Of a DNA stretch of 64,000 nt, positions 17,534 through 26,630 are shown piece after piece; position 1 is the first letter of the stretch, and each line of letters opens with the position of its first letter. The stretch spans positions 434,001-498,000 of the forward strand of contig NZ_JAUSXM010000001.1 in assembly GCF_030815985.1 (NCBI RefSeq), given 5' to 3'. The notes below the pieces were generated by a model. That model saw only the letters and a list, made by a program, of their open reading frames with translations. It did not search any database and had not been told where the DNA came from. A program made the translations under genes and the position numbers. This DNA comes from Paenibacillus sp. W2I17. Its GTDB lineage: Bacteria; Bacillota; Bacilli; Paenibacillales; Paenibacillaceae.

Positions 17534-18538
17534 ATGAAATACACGCCATGGTTCGTCCGGGGCATCGTTATTCTGCTGATTATCATTGTGGCGCTCACCA
17601 GCTGTAATAAGGAAGAGAATGAAGCCAAGATTACGATTGGCGAAGTGACTCGTTCGGTATTTTACGCACCGGAGTATGTGGCTGTGGCTCAAGGTTTTTT
17701 TGAAGAGCAGGGACTTGAGGTGGACATTCAAACGACTGCTGGTGGTGACAAAACGATGGCGGCATTACTCGCAGGTTCGGTGGATATCGCACTGGTAGGA
17801 GCGGAGACGTCCATATATGTCTATCAGCAGGGAGCGGAAGATCCGGTCATTAACTTTGCCCAGCTCACCCAGACGGATGGTACATTTCTGTTCGCTCGTA
17901 ACACAGAAGGTAGCTTCGATTGGGAGCAACTGAGGGATTCCACATTTCTCGGTCAACGCAAAGGCGGCATGCCGCAAATGGCAGGGGAGTTCGCACTGAG
18001 CAAACATGGCATTGATCCTCAAAGTGATCTGGAGCTGATTCAAAATGTGGACTTTGCCAACATTGCGTCTGCTTTCGCCTCAGGCACGGGAGATTATGTT
18101 CAACTGTTTGAACCCCAAGCATCCATCTTTGAACAAGAAGATCGGGGTAAGGTTGTTGCATCGTTTGGCACAGAAGGTGGTCTTCTGCCTTACACCGTCT
18201 TCATGACGAAGCAGAGTTATCTTAACGACAATAAGGATATCGTACAAAAGTTTACAAACGGTCTACACAAAGCGCAGGCGTGGGTGGATTCCCATACGGC
18301 TGAAGAGATCGCTGAAGTCATTTCTCCTTTTTTCAAAGACATCGATCCAGCCATTTTGGTCAGCAGTGTGAACCGTTATAAGGAACAGGGCAGCTATGCA
18401 ACGGATCCAATCATTGATGAGGAAGAGTGGAACAATCTGCTTGATGTCATGAGTGCCGCCGGAGAGTTGAAAGAACGTGTGGATTTGAATGCCATTGTGG
18501 ATAATGCCTATGCGGAAGAAGCTACGAAATCAAAGTAA
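17534..18538 (+). CDS. ABC transporter substrate-binding lipoprotein (SsuA/ThiY-like)
   Basis: A 334-residue extracytoplasmic binding protein anchored through a lipobox (LTSC, with the Cys near residue 23). The mature part has the NMT1/ThiY/SsuA pattern: YAPEYVAVAQGFFEEQGLEV, then an AALLAGSVDIALVG segment. AAGGAGGG seven bases before the ATG sets the start. It is the first gene of a three-gene importer with ATPase and permease. Neither a TPP nor a SAM riboswitch is seen upstream, so sulfonates, nitrate, pyrimidines and others all remain possible substrates. Confidence 0.85.
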   Translation: MKYTPWFVRGIVILLIIIVALTSCNKEENEAKITIGEVTRSVFYAPEYVAVAQGFFEEQGLEVDIQTTAGGDKTMAALLAGSVDIALVGAETSIYVYQQGAEDPVINFAQLTQTDGTFLFARNTEGSFDWEQLRDSTFLGQRKGGMPQMAGEFALSKHGIDPQSDLELIQNVDFANIASAFASGTGDYVQLFEPQASIFEQEDRGKVVASFGTEGGLLPYTVFMTKQSYLNDNKDIVQKFTNGLHKAQAWVDSHTAEEIAEVISPFFKDIDPAILVSSVNRYKEQGSYATDPIIDEEEWNNLLDVMSAAGELKERVDLNAIVDNAYAEEATKSK

Positions 18539-18567
18539 TGGGGTATTCAGGAAAGGAAGTGAGCAGA

Positions 18568-19362
18568 ATGCCTGAATCCGAAAGTGTGATCCGACTGGAG
18601 GGGATCTCTCAAGTATACGTCAGCGAGCGGGAAGCTTCCTTGGTGATTGAGGACTTGAGTCTGGAGATCCAAAAAGGAGAGTTCGTCAGTCTGGTTGGAC
18701 CGAGTGGATGCGGTAAAACGACATTGTTGTCGATCATCGCCGGGCTGCTCACACCCACCCGAGGAGAGGTTAAGGTTAAAGGTAAACTCGTTGGCGGCCC
18801 CTCAGCACAGATTGGTTATATGCTTCAACAGGACTATCTGTTTCCATGGCGGACTATTCTGGACAATGCTTTAATCGGTCTTGAACTGACAGGCAGACTG
18901 GATGAACGGAGCCGTGAGCGTGTACGAGAACTGCTGGTAAGTATGGGGTTGGCCGGAACGGAGAATCAGTACCCGTCAGAACTTTCAGGGGGTATGAGAC
19001 AGCGAGTAGCCCTGGTGCGCACGTTGGCAACCGATCCGGGAATTTTATTGTTGGATGAACCATTCTCAGCACTTGATTATCAAACCAAGCTGCAATTGGA
19101 GGATCTGGTCTCGGACACGTTAAAACAGTTTGGCAAAACATCTGTTCTAGTCACCCATGATTTGTCTGAAGCCATTGCGGTTAGTGACCGCGTCATTGTG
19201 CTTGATCGCAATCCCGGCCGTATCCGTCGTGAGTTTATTATCCCCGATGGAATTCGGAAGGCTCAGCCGTTTCATGCCAGGGAGCAAGAAGGATTCAATG
19301 CGTTGTTTCAGGCGTTATGGAGTGAACTGGATCAGCCCGGGGGAGGTGAGGAAGACGCGTGA
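18568..19362 (+). CDS. ABC transporter ATP-binding protein (SsuB/TauB type)
   Basis: A 264-residue ATPase. The Walker A motif is GPSGCGKTT, the signature LSGGMRQRVALVRTLA and Walker B LLLDEPFSALD, followed by VTHDLSEA. It belongs to the nitrate/sulfonate/taurine branch by its companion genes. The ATG at 18568 is preferred, with AAAGGAAGTGAG before it; a longer frame starting at 18538 overlaps the upstream stop codon. It overlaps the permease by four bases (GTGA). Confidence 0.9.
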   Translation: MPESESVIRLEGISQVYVSEREASLVIEDLSLEIQKGEFVSLVGPSGCGKTTLLSIIAGLLTPTRGEVKVKGKLVGGPSAQIGYMLQQDYLFPWRTILDNALIGLELTGRLDERSRERVRELLVSMGLAGTENQYPSELSGGMRQRVALVRTLATDPGILLLDEPFSALDYQTKLQLEDLVSDTLKQFGKTSVLVTHDLSEAIAVSDRVIVLDRNPGRIRREFIIPDGIRKAQPFHAREQEGFNALFQALWSELDQPGGGEEDA

Positions 19363-20192
19363 ATCCAATGAATCCGAAGCAGGAAAAGCGTGACGAATGG
19401 ATGGGGCAGCTGCATCGGAATCATATTCAGCAGGTGGCCAGATGGCGACATCAAGTGCTTGCCGTACAGTTATCTATGTTAGTATGTATGTTTTTGCTAT
19501 GGGAAGTGGCAGGCAGACTCCGTTGGATTGATGTACTGTTATTCAGTTATCCGAGTAAGGTTTTTGCCCAGATTGGCAAGGACATCGCTAGTGGCGAGTT
19601 GTGGGCACATGTTGGGGTAACCGTAGGGGAAACGGCAGTTGGTTTTTTACTGGGAACACTGGTGGGAACCTTGCTTGCGGTTTTAATTTGGTGGTCTCCT
19701 TTTTTGTCCAAAGTGTTGGACCCCTATATGGTTGTGTTCAACAGTATGCCAAAGGTAGCACTTGGCCCAATCTTTATTGTGATGTTCGGCGCGGGTTTTA
19801 CAGCGATTGTTATGACCACATTGTCCATCACGGTCATTATCACGACACTGGTCGTGTATAACAGCTTCAATGAAGTGGATCCCAATTATATTAAAGTCAT
19901 TCGTACGTTTGGTGGAGACCGTTCCGAGATTTTTACGAAAGTTGTATTACCTGCTTCTTTTCCGGCGATTGTATCCACCTTAAAAGTGAACGTTGGCATG
20001 GCTTGGGTGGGTGTAATTGTGGGTGAGTTTCTGGTCGCCAAACAAGGGTTAGGTTATCTCATTATCTACGGATTCCAGGTATTCAACTTCACACTTGTAT
20101 TATCAAGTCTGTTAATTATTGCTGCAGTTGCAACAGCCATGTACCAACTTGTTGTCTATGCAGAACGCAAAATGCTGGCTGGCCGCAGGTGA
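19359..20192 (+). CDS. ABC transporter permease (SsuC/ThiX type)
   Basis: A 277-residue membrane component with six predicted helices. The EAA loop is the conserved cytosolic contact, here RTFGGDRSEIFTKVVLPAS, and the final helices are LGYLIIYGFQVFN and LIIAAVATAMYQLVVY. The GTG start overlaps the ATPase stop (GTGA) with GGAGGTGAGG shortly before, showing translational coupling. Together with the two genes upstream it forms a complete importer of unassigned substrate. Confidence 0.88.
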   Translation: MNPMNPKQEKRDEWMGQLHRNHIQQVARWRHQVLAVQLSMLVCMFLLWEVAGRLRWIDVLLFSYPSKVFAQIGKDIASGELWAHVGVTVGETAVGFLLGTLVGTLLAVLIWWSPFLSKVLDPYMVVFNSMPKVALGPIFIVMFGAGFTAIVMTTLSITVIITTLVVYNSFNEVDPNYIKVIRTFGGDRSEIFTKVVLPASFPAIVSTLKVNVGMAWVGVIVGEFLVAKQGLGYLIIYGFQVFNFTLVLSSLLIIAAVATAMYQLVVYAERKMLAGRR

Positions 20193-20259
20193 TTCGGAAG
20201 TGTTTTACTCGTAATGTGACCGGGTATGATATGTATACAATTTCACAAGGGGTGTCACG

Positions 20260-20409
20260 TTGCCCGATACCATAAAATCAAGTACCATATTTAGTATGAT
20301 TATTCCGCGCAGATCCGGAATGAATGCGATGATTGGAGAAGAGGGCCTTGAGGTTCTGTCGCAACGATCTAACTTGCCAGCGTCCCTCATTCGGGGCGTG
20401 TTGCTGTGA
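20260..20409 (+). CDS. Candidate small ORF, 49 residues, unknown
   Basis: A TTG codon follows AAGGGGTG at five bases and opens 49 codons ending in TGA. The peptide begins LPDTIKSSTIF and contains IIPRRSGMNAMIGEEG, a mixed soluble composition without signal or membrane segment. A hairpin follows directly after the stop. It fills a 346-base gap between the importer and the YqjA-like gene. Not recognised; it may be fortuitous. Confidence 0.3.
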   Translation: MPDTIKSSTIFSMIIPRRSGMNAMIGEEGLEVLSQRSNLPASLIRGVLL

Positions 20410-20431
20410 CCGGCATGCATGCGCATGTCGG
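20410..20431 (+). other. Hairpin directly after the small ORF
   Basis: CCGGCATGC-ATGC-GCATGTCGG forms a nine-pair stem with one G-U. No T-run follows, so it is not a normal terminator. Confidence 0.4.
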
Positions 20432-20538
20432 TTGATGTCGTCTAGTTTACATTTGGATGAGACATACTAGTCATGAAATGAATGAGGGGACGAGCTGGCT
20501 AAGAATTTTTTTGCAGCTTAGAGGAGATGGAATGTTAA

Positions 20539-21516
20539 ATGGGTTTTAGGGTAATTAAAACTGCAATCGCCGCATTAATGGCTGTATTGATTGCAGACTG
20601 GTGTCGCTTGCCGGGACCAACATCAGCGGGATTGCTTGCCATTCTTGGCGTGGATGTAACGAGAAAACGAAGTATTCGCACCATATCGGCGCGGTTCTTT
20701 GCTTCCGTAGTTGGACTTTTATTTGCAAGTGTACTTTTTCACTTTCTAGGCTTCCATTATTGGGTGCTGGCGGTATACATATTGATCGCATTCCCGGCTA
20801 TTGTCCGGGTAGGCTTCAAAGAAGGTATTGTTACAGGTTCTGTTGTGGTGTTTCGGGTGTTTGGCGGCGGGGAGATGGACGTGCATGTCATCCTCGTACA
20901 AATTGCTTTGCTGTTAATTGGTCTTGGTTCCGCAATGGCGGTTAACCTGGCCTATATGCCGGCAGCAGATCCACAGATGCTGCGCATTCGCAAAAGAATC
21001 GATGAACTCTTCTCGAAGATTTTCAAGGAATTTGCGGCCACGCTGCGTAATCCCAATGAAGCATGGGCGGGGAGAGAGCTGATTGAAGCAGATAAAGCGA
21101 TACTTGGCGGTATTGATGCTGCCAAGCGTTCTCTAGAGAATCAGGTGATTCATCCGAATGAGGAATGGAGTGTCTACTTCTATATGCGCAAAACGCAGCT
21201 GGACTCCATCCAGCACATGATGCATCTGGTGTCCCAGATCTATCAGAAGATGCCACATGCGGAAATGGTATCGGAGCTGTTCGATCAGCTTAGTCAGGAT
21301 GTACTTACTGAATCTTACACCGGACGAACTGAAAAACTTCTTGCGGATGTGCAAGAAGAATTCAAACGTATGGAGCTGCCGGATACAAGGGAAGAATTCG
21401 AGATTCGTTCTGCAATTCTCCAGCTGTGCCGTGAACTCGCGCTGTATCTGAAAGTCGCGAAGAAGGACAAAGCACCGTCCCCAATCTCGGACCGGTCCCA
21501 ATCTACAAACGAATAA
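20539..21516 (+). CDS. YqjA-like aromatic acid exporter family membrane protein (DUF939)
   Basis: A 325-residue protein with about four to five N-terminal membrane segments (residues 1-140), including GPTSAGLLAILGVDVTRKRS, and a long cytosolic helical C-terminal domain (about 150-310). This is the architecture of the Bacillus YqjA/ArAE_1 (DUF939) family, related to FUSC-type exporters. AGAGGAGATGG precedes the start. The function is not known experimentally in Bacillales. It ends 75 bases before cotE. Confidence 0.8.
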   Translation: MGFRVIKTAIAALMAVLIADWCRLPGPTSAGLLAILGVDVTRKRSIRTISARFFASVVGLLFASVLFHFLGFHYWVLAVYILIAFPAIVRVGFKEGIVTGSVVVFRVFGGGEMDVHVILVQIALLLIGLGSAMAVNLAYMPAADPQMLRIRKRIDELFSKIFKEFAATLRNPNEAWAGRELIEADKAILGGIDAAKRSLENQVIHPNEEWSVYFYMRKTQLDSIQHMMHLVSQIYQKMPHAEMVSELFDQLSQDVLTESYTGRTEKLLADVQEEFKRMELPDTREEFEIRSAILQLCRELALYLKVAKKDKAPSPISDRSQSTNE

Positions 21517-21531
21517 TAGAAAATAGTTGTC

Positions 21532-21559
21532 ACCCTAGACGAATGCCCTGCATACACTT
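21532..21559 (+). promoter_or_regulatory. Candidate mother-cell promoter of cotE (SigE/SigK type)
   Basis: GCATACACTT at 21550-21559 fits the SigK -10 (GCATANNNT) and contains the SigE -10 core CATACANT; an AC at 21532-21533 lies 16 bases upstream, as expected for a SigK -35. No SigE -35 is seen at the right distance. cotE of B. subtilis is known to use SigE and SigK promoters. Confidence 0.5.
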
Positions 21560-21591
21560 GTAGTGAATGATTGTATGGAGGAGGTTTAAAG

Positions 21592-22152
21592 ATGTCATTG
21601 AGTCATAAACATCAATGTAGAGAGATTATCACGAAGGCGATCTGCGGCAAAGGTCGTAAGTTCTCTACCGTAACACATACCGTGACTCCGCCAAATGGTC
21701 CGACAAGTATTTTGGGGGCTTGGATTATCAACCACCAATATGAAGCCGTATCAGCGGGTGACGGAATTGAAGTTATTGGTACTTACGATATCAACATTTG
21801 GTATTCCTACGACAAGAATTCTCAGACGGATGTAGCCAAAGAAACGGTCTCGTATGTAGAACATGTGCCATTGTCCTATCTGGACCCGAAACACCGGACT
21901 TCCACAGTGGAGGTATCTGCGGATGCAACGCAGGAACCTAGCTGTGTGGAAGCCACAGTATCAGCAGGTGGAAGCAGTGTAATTATCCGGGTAGAACGGG
22001 AATTCGCTGTGGAACTCGTTGCCGAAACCAAAGTTTGTGTGAAGGTCTGCACAGATGGTTGCGGTGATTACGAAGACAAGGACTATGACTTTGGCAGTGC
22101 CGATGGAGATTATGACGATCTCGATCCCGATCTGCTCGACGATGAGCTGTGA
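21592..22152 (+). CDS. cotE: Spore coat morphogenetic protein CotE
   Basis: CotE directs outer-coat assembly on the mother-cell side of the developing spore. The 186-residue protein shows the CotE core: CREIITKAICGKGRKFS, the strand-rich ILGAWIINHQYEA and GTYDINIWYSYDKNSQTDV, and a very acidic Asp-rich tail (DYDDLDPDLLDDEL). GGAGGAGG eight bases before the ATG sets the start. The cotE-mutS-mutL neighbourhood is the classical Bacillales order, here interrupted by an amidoligase gene. A SigE/SigK-like -10 lies upstream. Confidence 0.95.
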   Translation: MSLSHKHQCREIITKAICGKGRKFSTVTHTVTPPNGPTSILGAWIINHQYEAVSAGDGIEVIGTYDINIWYSYDKNSQTDVAKETVSYVEHVPLSYLDPKHRTSTVEVSADATQEPSCVEATVSAGGSSVIIRVEREFAVELVAETKVCVKVCTDGCGDYEDKDYDFGSADGDYDDLDPDLLDDEL

Positions 22153-22206
22153 GTTTGACGCCTGTATTTGATAACCTAAGGTATCATATGCGCCAGAAGG
22201 CGCGGT

Positions 22207-22235
22207 GAAGAGGGCGTAAGCCCTCTTTCTTCTTA
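22207..22235 (+). terminator. Terminator after cotE
   Basis: AAGAGGGC-GTAA-GCCCTCTT followed by TCTTCTT. Confidence 0.8.
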
Positions 22236-22261
22236 AATATTAAAAAATGGGTGGTAACGAG

Positions 22262-22324
22262 CCTCGCAATGTGCCTGGAATACCTTTCACGGGAAGGCTC
22301 CGCATTGCGGGGTTATTTTTATTT
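22262..22324 (+). terminator. Second hairpin between cotE and the amidoligase gene
   Basis: CCTCGCAATG pairs with CATTGCGGGG across a 35-base apical region and is followed by TTATTTTTATTTT. It ends 30 bases before the next gene and may act as a terminator or as a leader attenuator. Confidence 0.6.
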
Positions 22325-22353
22325 TAGTTGCATGATCCGGGAGGGGGGACGTA

Positions 22354-23604
22354 ATGAATGTGATGGAACAAGCGGAGGAAGCGCTGCGCCGATATGAAAG
22401 GATGACATCTGGAGAACGTGCAGAACGGTTGAAACAGGCAGGCATTGAAGTGTTGTCACTGCACGATCGGCGCAAACGTGAACCAGGCTTGCGTGTACGC
22501 TATGACGTAGAGGTAAGTTGTCTGCAGGCGATCCGGATCAAGCGCAAGGATACTAGTGGCATGGGAGGGGCACAGGAAACTCTGTTGGAGCGTGAAGCGA
22601 GTTCAACCTTATTCAAGCGCATAGAACGACTTGCGATCAAAACGCTGTATACGCTAGGACTGGATCATGGAGCTGTTCGAATGGAATCCTCAGGGAACGG
22701 CGGCTGTGCAGTGATTTCGATCGACCCGTGTCCCTGGAAAGGGGTGACCAACCTTGCTGCTACCTATAGGGAAAGCTGGAAGCAGCATCAGGAACTGCTG
22801 GATGAGGAACTGAGTCACAGACCCATTCCAATACTCGGCATGGACCCGGAGTTTCTTCTGGTGCAGATGCCGGAATCCAAAATCGTACCCGCCTCTAGAT
22901 TTCTTGAACGTACAGGAATGGCAGGCTGTGATTCCGTGACGATTGGTGGACGGCGCATATATCCGGTTGCCGAACTGCGACCGGCTCCCAGCTCCGAACC
23001 ACGAGAACTGCTGGCTCATCTGATGAGGGCATTCGCAGCCGCTTCCCGCAGCATCAGTGATCACTCGCTCATCTGGCAGGCAGGAGGGATGCCACAACGG
23101 GGGTTACCTTTGGGTGGTCATATTCATTTTAGCGGGGTGAATCTTACCGGGGAACTGCTTCGTGCACTGGACAATTATCTGGCATTGCCACTGGCATTTC
23201 TGCAAGACCCCCGTGGATCGGGAAGACGACCCCGTTATGGAGCACTTGGTGATTTTCGTCTGAAATCCTATGGTGGGTTTGAGTATCGTACGTTACCCAG
23301 CTTTCTTGTGTCGCCCCTTGTTGCGAAAGGTGTTGTGGCCTTGGCAGGTCTGATCGCGAGCGGGTATACTCAATTACGGCAGCGTCCGTTGGCGAAAGCT
23401 GAGGTTCATACCGCATTTTATGAAGGAAAGCGCGAAGTGATTAAGGAACACATCCCAGCACTCGTAGATGATCTGAAGAGGTTGGATGGATATGCACGAT
23501 ATGAACGGTATGCATCCCCGTTAATCCTTCAATTAAAACTGGGGAGAACCTGGGATGAGAGCAGGGATATTCGCAAACTCTGGAATATTCGGGCAGGTTC
23601 ATGA
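22354..23604 (+). CDS. Predicted amidoligase (phiEco32-like COOH-NH2 ligase fold)
   Basis: A 416-residue cytosolic protein recognised as a putative amidoligase of the glutamine-synthetase/GCS-like fold. Hallmarks in order are GMDPEF (162-167, acidic metal/ATP residue), ELRP (207-210), GGHIHFSG (254-261) and YRTLPSF (311-317). This family is predicted to form ATP-dependent amide bonds, for example in peptide tagging or cell-wall modification, but most members lack a known substrate. About 110 N-terminal residues precede the domain and look helical. GAGGGGGGAC precedes the ATG. It lies between cotE and mutS; two hairpins separate it from cotE. Confidence 0.75.
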   Translation: MNVMEQAEEALRRYERMTSGERAERLKQAGIEVLSLHDRRKREPGLRVRYDVEVSCLQAIRIKRKDTSGMGGAQETLLEREASSTLFKRIERLAIKTLYTLGLDHGAVRMESSGNGGCAVISIDPCPWKGVTNLAATYRESWKQHQELLDEELSHRPIPILGMDPEFLLVQMPESKIVPASRFLERTGMAGCDSVTIGGRRIYPVAELRPAPSSEPRELLAHLMRAFAAASRSISDHSLIWQAGGMPQRGLPLGGHIHFSGVNLTGELLRALDNYLALPLAFLQDPRGSGRRPRYGALGDFRLKSYGGFEYRTLPSFLVSPLVAKGVVALAGLIASGYTQLRQRPLAKAEVHTAFYEGKREVIKEHIPALVDDLKRLDGYARYERYASPLILQLKLGRTWDESRDIRKLWNIRAGS

Positions 23605-23807
23605 AGAGCGGACGTTTTTTTGATATAATAAGAAACAAGTCTTTTATAAGTAATAGCTACGGAAGATATGGAGCAGCAACCTTTGAAGGAAGTGGCGTAT
23701 AGCCAACACATAAGGCGGAGGCGCAAATACAGTGCCTGACCGTCTTATTGTCCTTCCAGGGAGCGTTTCTTCCTGACATTATAGGAACGGGATGGAGGAT
23801 ATTCATC

Positions 23808-26609
23808 ATGGCTCAGTATACGCCAATGATTCAACAATATTTGCAAGTGAAGGCCGAAGCACAAGATGCTTTTCTATTTTTTAGACTGGGTGACTTCTAT
23901 GAACTGTTCTTCGAGGATGCGATTAATGCTTCCCGTGAACTTGAGATCACGCTGACCGCACGTAATGGGGGCACGGATGACAAAATTCCGATGTGCGGTG
24001 TACCTTATCATTCGGCTGACAATTACATACAGCGTCTGATTGAAAAAGGCTATAAAGTTGCGATATGTGAACAGATGGAAGATGCAAGTGTAACGAAAGG
24101 CATGGTACGCCGTGAAATTGTACGTGTGGTGACACCCGGAACGGTGATGGAAGGCAAGACGCTGGGGGATAAATCCAACAACTACATGGTGTGTCTTACT
24201 GGTAATCAGAATACGCTAGCGCTCGCGGCCTGTGATCTGTCAACGGGTGAGTTGTATGTGACATCGGTGCCCTATTCCAAGGAATGGCTCAAGGATGAAA
24301 TCGGCATCTACGAACCATCGGAGCTGGTGGGAGATGCAGCGCTGCTTGAAACGGTAGAAGCCGAGGCGTCTCCAATCGGTCGACCTGTGGTCTACACGTC
24401 CTGGACAAAGAATAAGGAAGATTTGGTCCGTCAGCAGTTTGGCGAGGCTGTGTGGGCAAGATTAGAGCCTGAACGTCAAGCGTGCATTGCACGTCTTTTC
24501 TCCTATCTGAGTGAGACACAGAAACGTTCTCTGGGACAATTAACACAAATCTCAACGTATGAACCAGATCATTATATGATCTTGGACCCCTTTACCCGCC
24601 GGAACCTGGAATTGGTGGAAACCGTGCGTGAACGCTCTAAAAAAGGTTCATTACTCTGGTTGCTTGATCGGACCGAGACGTCCATGGGTGCAAGAATGCT
24701 TCGTCGCTGGGTTGATAAGCCATTATTGCAAAAAGGGAAGATTAATGAGCGTCTTGAAGCAGTGGATACGTTGTACAACCAGTTTATATTGCGTGAGGAC
24801 CTGCGGGCAGAACTCAAAGACATCTATGATCTGGAGCGCTTGGTAGGCCGGATTGCGTTTGGTAATGCCAACGGTCGTGACCTGAATGCGCTCAAATCAT
24901 CACTGGAGAAAATTCCAGGACTTCGTCAACATTGCGCAGGATCATCTTCCGCAACATTGCAGCATATTGCCGAAACTATGGATGATTGCAATGATCTGCG
25001 TGAAGCTATCGGGCAAGCCATTGTGGACGAGCCGCCGGTATCGGTAAGGGACGGAGGTCTGATTCGTGAAGGGTACCATGAACGTCTGGATGAATTGCGT
25101 GAGGCTTCGGTTAACGGGAAACAGTGGATTGCGGAGCTGGAAGCGAGAGAGCGTGAGGCGACAGGCATTCGATCGCTGAAGATTGGATATAACAAAGTGT
25201 TTGGTTATTATATCGAGATCACCAAGTCCAATCTGTCCGCGTTGCCAGAGGGACGTTATGAACGTAAACAGACACTTGCCAATGCAGAACGTTACATTAC
25301 GCCGGAGTTGAAGGAAAAAGAGACGCTGATTCTCGAAGCTCAGGACAAAATGGTTGATATTGAGTATGGGCTGTTCGCAGAGCTGCGCGAGCGGCTAAAT
25401 AAAGAGATTGCAAGATTGCAGAAGCTGGCCGAACAGGTAGCCGAAATTGATGTGTATCAATCTTTTGCGGTGATCAGTGCTGAGCGCAACTTTGTACGTC
25501 CTACGTTGACCGACGGTTATGATCTGGTTGTGGAAGAAGGACGCCATCCGGTCGTTGAGGCGGTCATGCGAGATGGCGCATTTATTGCCAATCACACCGC
25601 AATGACCAAGGAAGAGGCACGTATTCTGCTGATTACCGGTCCGAATATGGCTGGTAAGAGTACGTATATGCGACAGGTCGCTTTAATCTCCATTTTGGCG
25701 CAAGTGGGTTGTTTTGTACCTGCGGGTCAGGCGGAAGTGCCGATCATGGATCGTATTTTCACACGGATCGGTGCCGCGGATGATCTCATTGGCGGACAAA
25801 GCACATTCATGGTGGAGATGGCCGACATTCAGGTCATGACGGACAAAGCCACACCACGCAGTCTAATTATTATCGATGAATTGGGACGGGGAACGTCGAC
25901 CAGTGAAGGTATGGCCATTGCTCAGTCTGTTATTGAATATGTACATGATATCATTGGCTGTAAAGCCCTTGTATCAACTCATTTCCATGAGCTTGCTCAT
26001 CTGGAGGAGAGTCTGGACAAGCTGGCCAACTACTCGATGGCGGTACAGGAGAGTGGTGACAAAGTTAATTTCCTGCGCAAATTGATTGCCGGGGCAGCCA
26101 GCAGCAGTTATGGTATCTATTGTGCACGCCTTGCAGGTCTGCCTGATAGCATTATTGAGCGGGCGAATGGACTATTGCATGGGTTCGAACATGCGGCCGC
26201 GCAAGTAGCTGTGGGCAGTGAATATATCGGAAACGAGAAGCAGGGAGCAGGCTTGAAATTAAAAGGTGGAGAATTCCAGCACACGGATTCAGCACCATTG
26301 ATCCGGGAACACGAGATTGTGGAGAGTGCAGAGTACACACCTTCTATTGAAGATTCGGTCGGGAAGCAACATGCCAAGAAATCAAACAGCAAAGGACAGT
26401 CCAGCGCAAACCATTCGGATGTGGTTCAACTGTCCATCTTTGGGGATGATGAGCCGAATGTGGCAACGAAACCGGATGTAGTTGCGGTGGATAAACCAGC
26501 GCGAGAATTCATCCGTACGATGAAAGATATCGATGTCATGAATATGACGCCTCTTCAGGCGATGCAGATATTGAATGATCTCAAATTGAAGGCACAGCAA
26601 TTATCCTGA
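23808..26609 (+). CDS. mutS: DNA mismatch repair protein MutS
   Basis: MutS recognises mismatches and small loops as a dimer and recruits MutL. The 933-residue protein has the N-terminal mismatch-reading Phe-x-Glu region (FFRLGDFYELF), the lever and clamp domains, and the ABC-type ATPase with Walker A GPNMAGKST from residue 611, DELGRGTSTSEG as Walker B/signature, and STHFHEL. The C-terminus ends in MTPLQAMQILNDLK. GGAGG nine bases before the ATG sets the start; the open frame upstream lacks a site. It forms an operon with mutL 21 bases downstream. Confidence 0.97.
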   Translation: MAQYTPMIQQYLQVKAEAQDAFLFFRLGDFYELFFEDAINASRELEITLTARNGGTDDKIPMCGVPYHSADNYIQRLIEKGYKVAICEQMEDASVTKGMVRREIVRVVTPGTVMEGKTLGDKSNNYMVCLTGNQNTLALAACDLSTGELYVTSVPYSKEWLKDEIGIYEPSELVGDAALLETVEAEASPIGRPVVYTSWTKNKEDLVRQQFGEAVWARLEPERQACIARLFSYLSETQKRSLGQLTQISTYEPDHYMILDPFTRRNLELVETVRERSKKGSLLWLLDRTETSMGARMLRRWVDKPLLQKGKINERLEAVDTLYNQFILREDLRAELKDIYDLERLVGRIAFGNANGRDLNALKSSLEKIPGLRQHCAGSSSATLQHIAETMDDCNDLREAIGQAIVDEPPVSVRDGGLIREGYHERLDELREASVNGKQWIAELEAREREATGIRSLKIGYNKVFGYYIEITKSNLSALPEGRYERKQTLANAERYITPELKEKETLILEAQDKMVDIEYGLFAELRERLNKEIARLQKLAEQVAEIDVYQSFAVISAERNFVRPTLTDGYDLVVEEGRHPVVEAVMRDGAFIANHTAMTKEEARILLITGPNMAGKSTYMRQVALISILAQVGCFVPAGQAEVPIMDRIFTRIGAADDLIGGQSTFMVEMADIQVMTDKATPRSLIIIDELGRGTSTSEGMAIAQSVIEYVHDIIGCKALVSTHFHELAHLEESLDKLANYSMAVQESGDKVNFLRKLIAGAASSSYGIYCARLAGLPDSIIERANGLLHGFEHAAAQVAVGSEYIGNEKQGAGLKLKGGEFQHTDSAPLIREHEIVESAEYTPSIEDSVGKQHAKKSNSKGQSSANHSDVVQLSIFGDDEPNVATKPDVVAVDKPAREFIRTMKDIDVMNMTPLQAMQILNDLKLKAQQLS

Positions 26610-26630
26610 GTATAAGGGAGGGGAAAACCT

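Noticed and set aside
22245..22262. GGGTGGTAACGAGCC resembles a T-box antiterminator ahead of the amidoligase gene
   Set aside because: Only about a dozen bases separate it from the cotE terminator, so there is no room for stem I or a specifier, and the gene is not an amino-acid gene.
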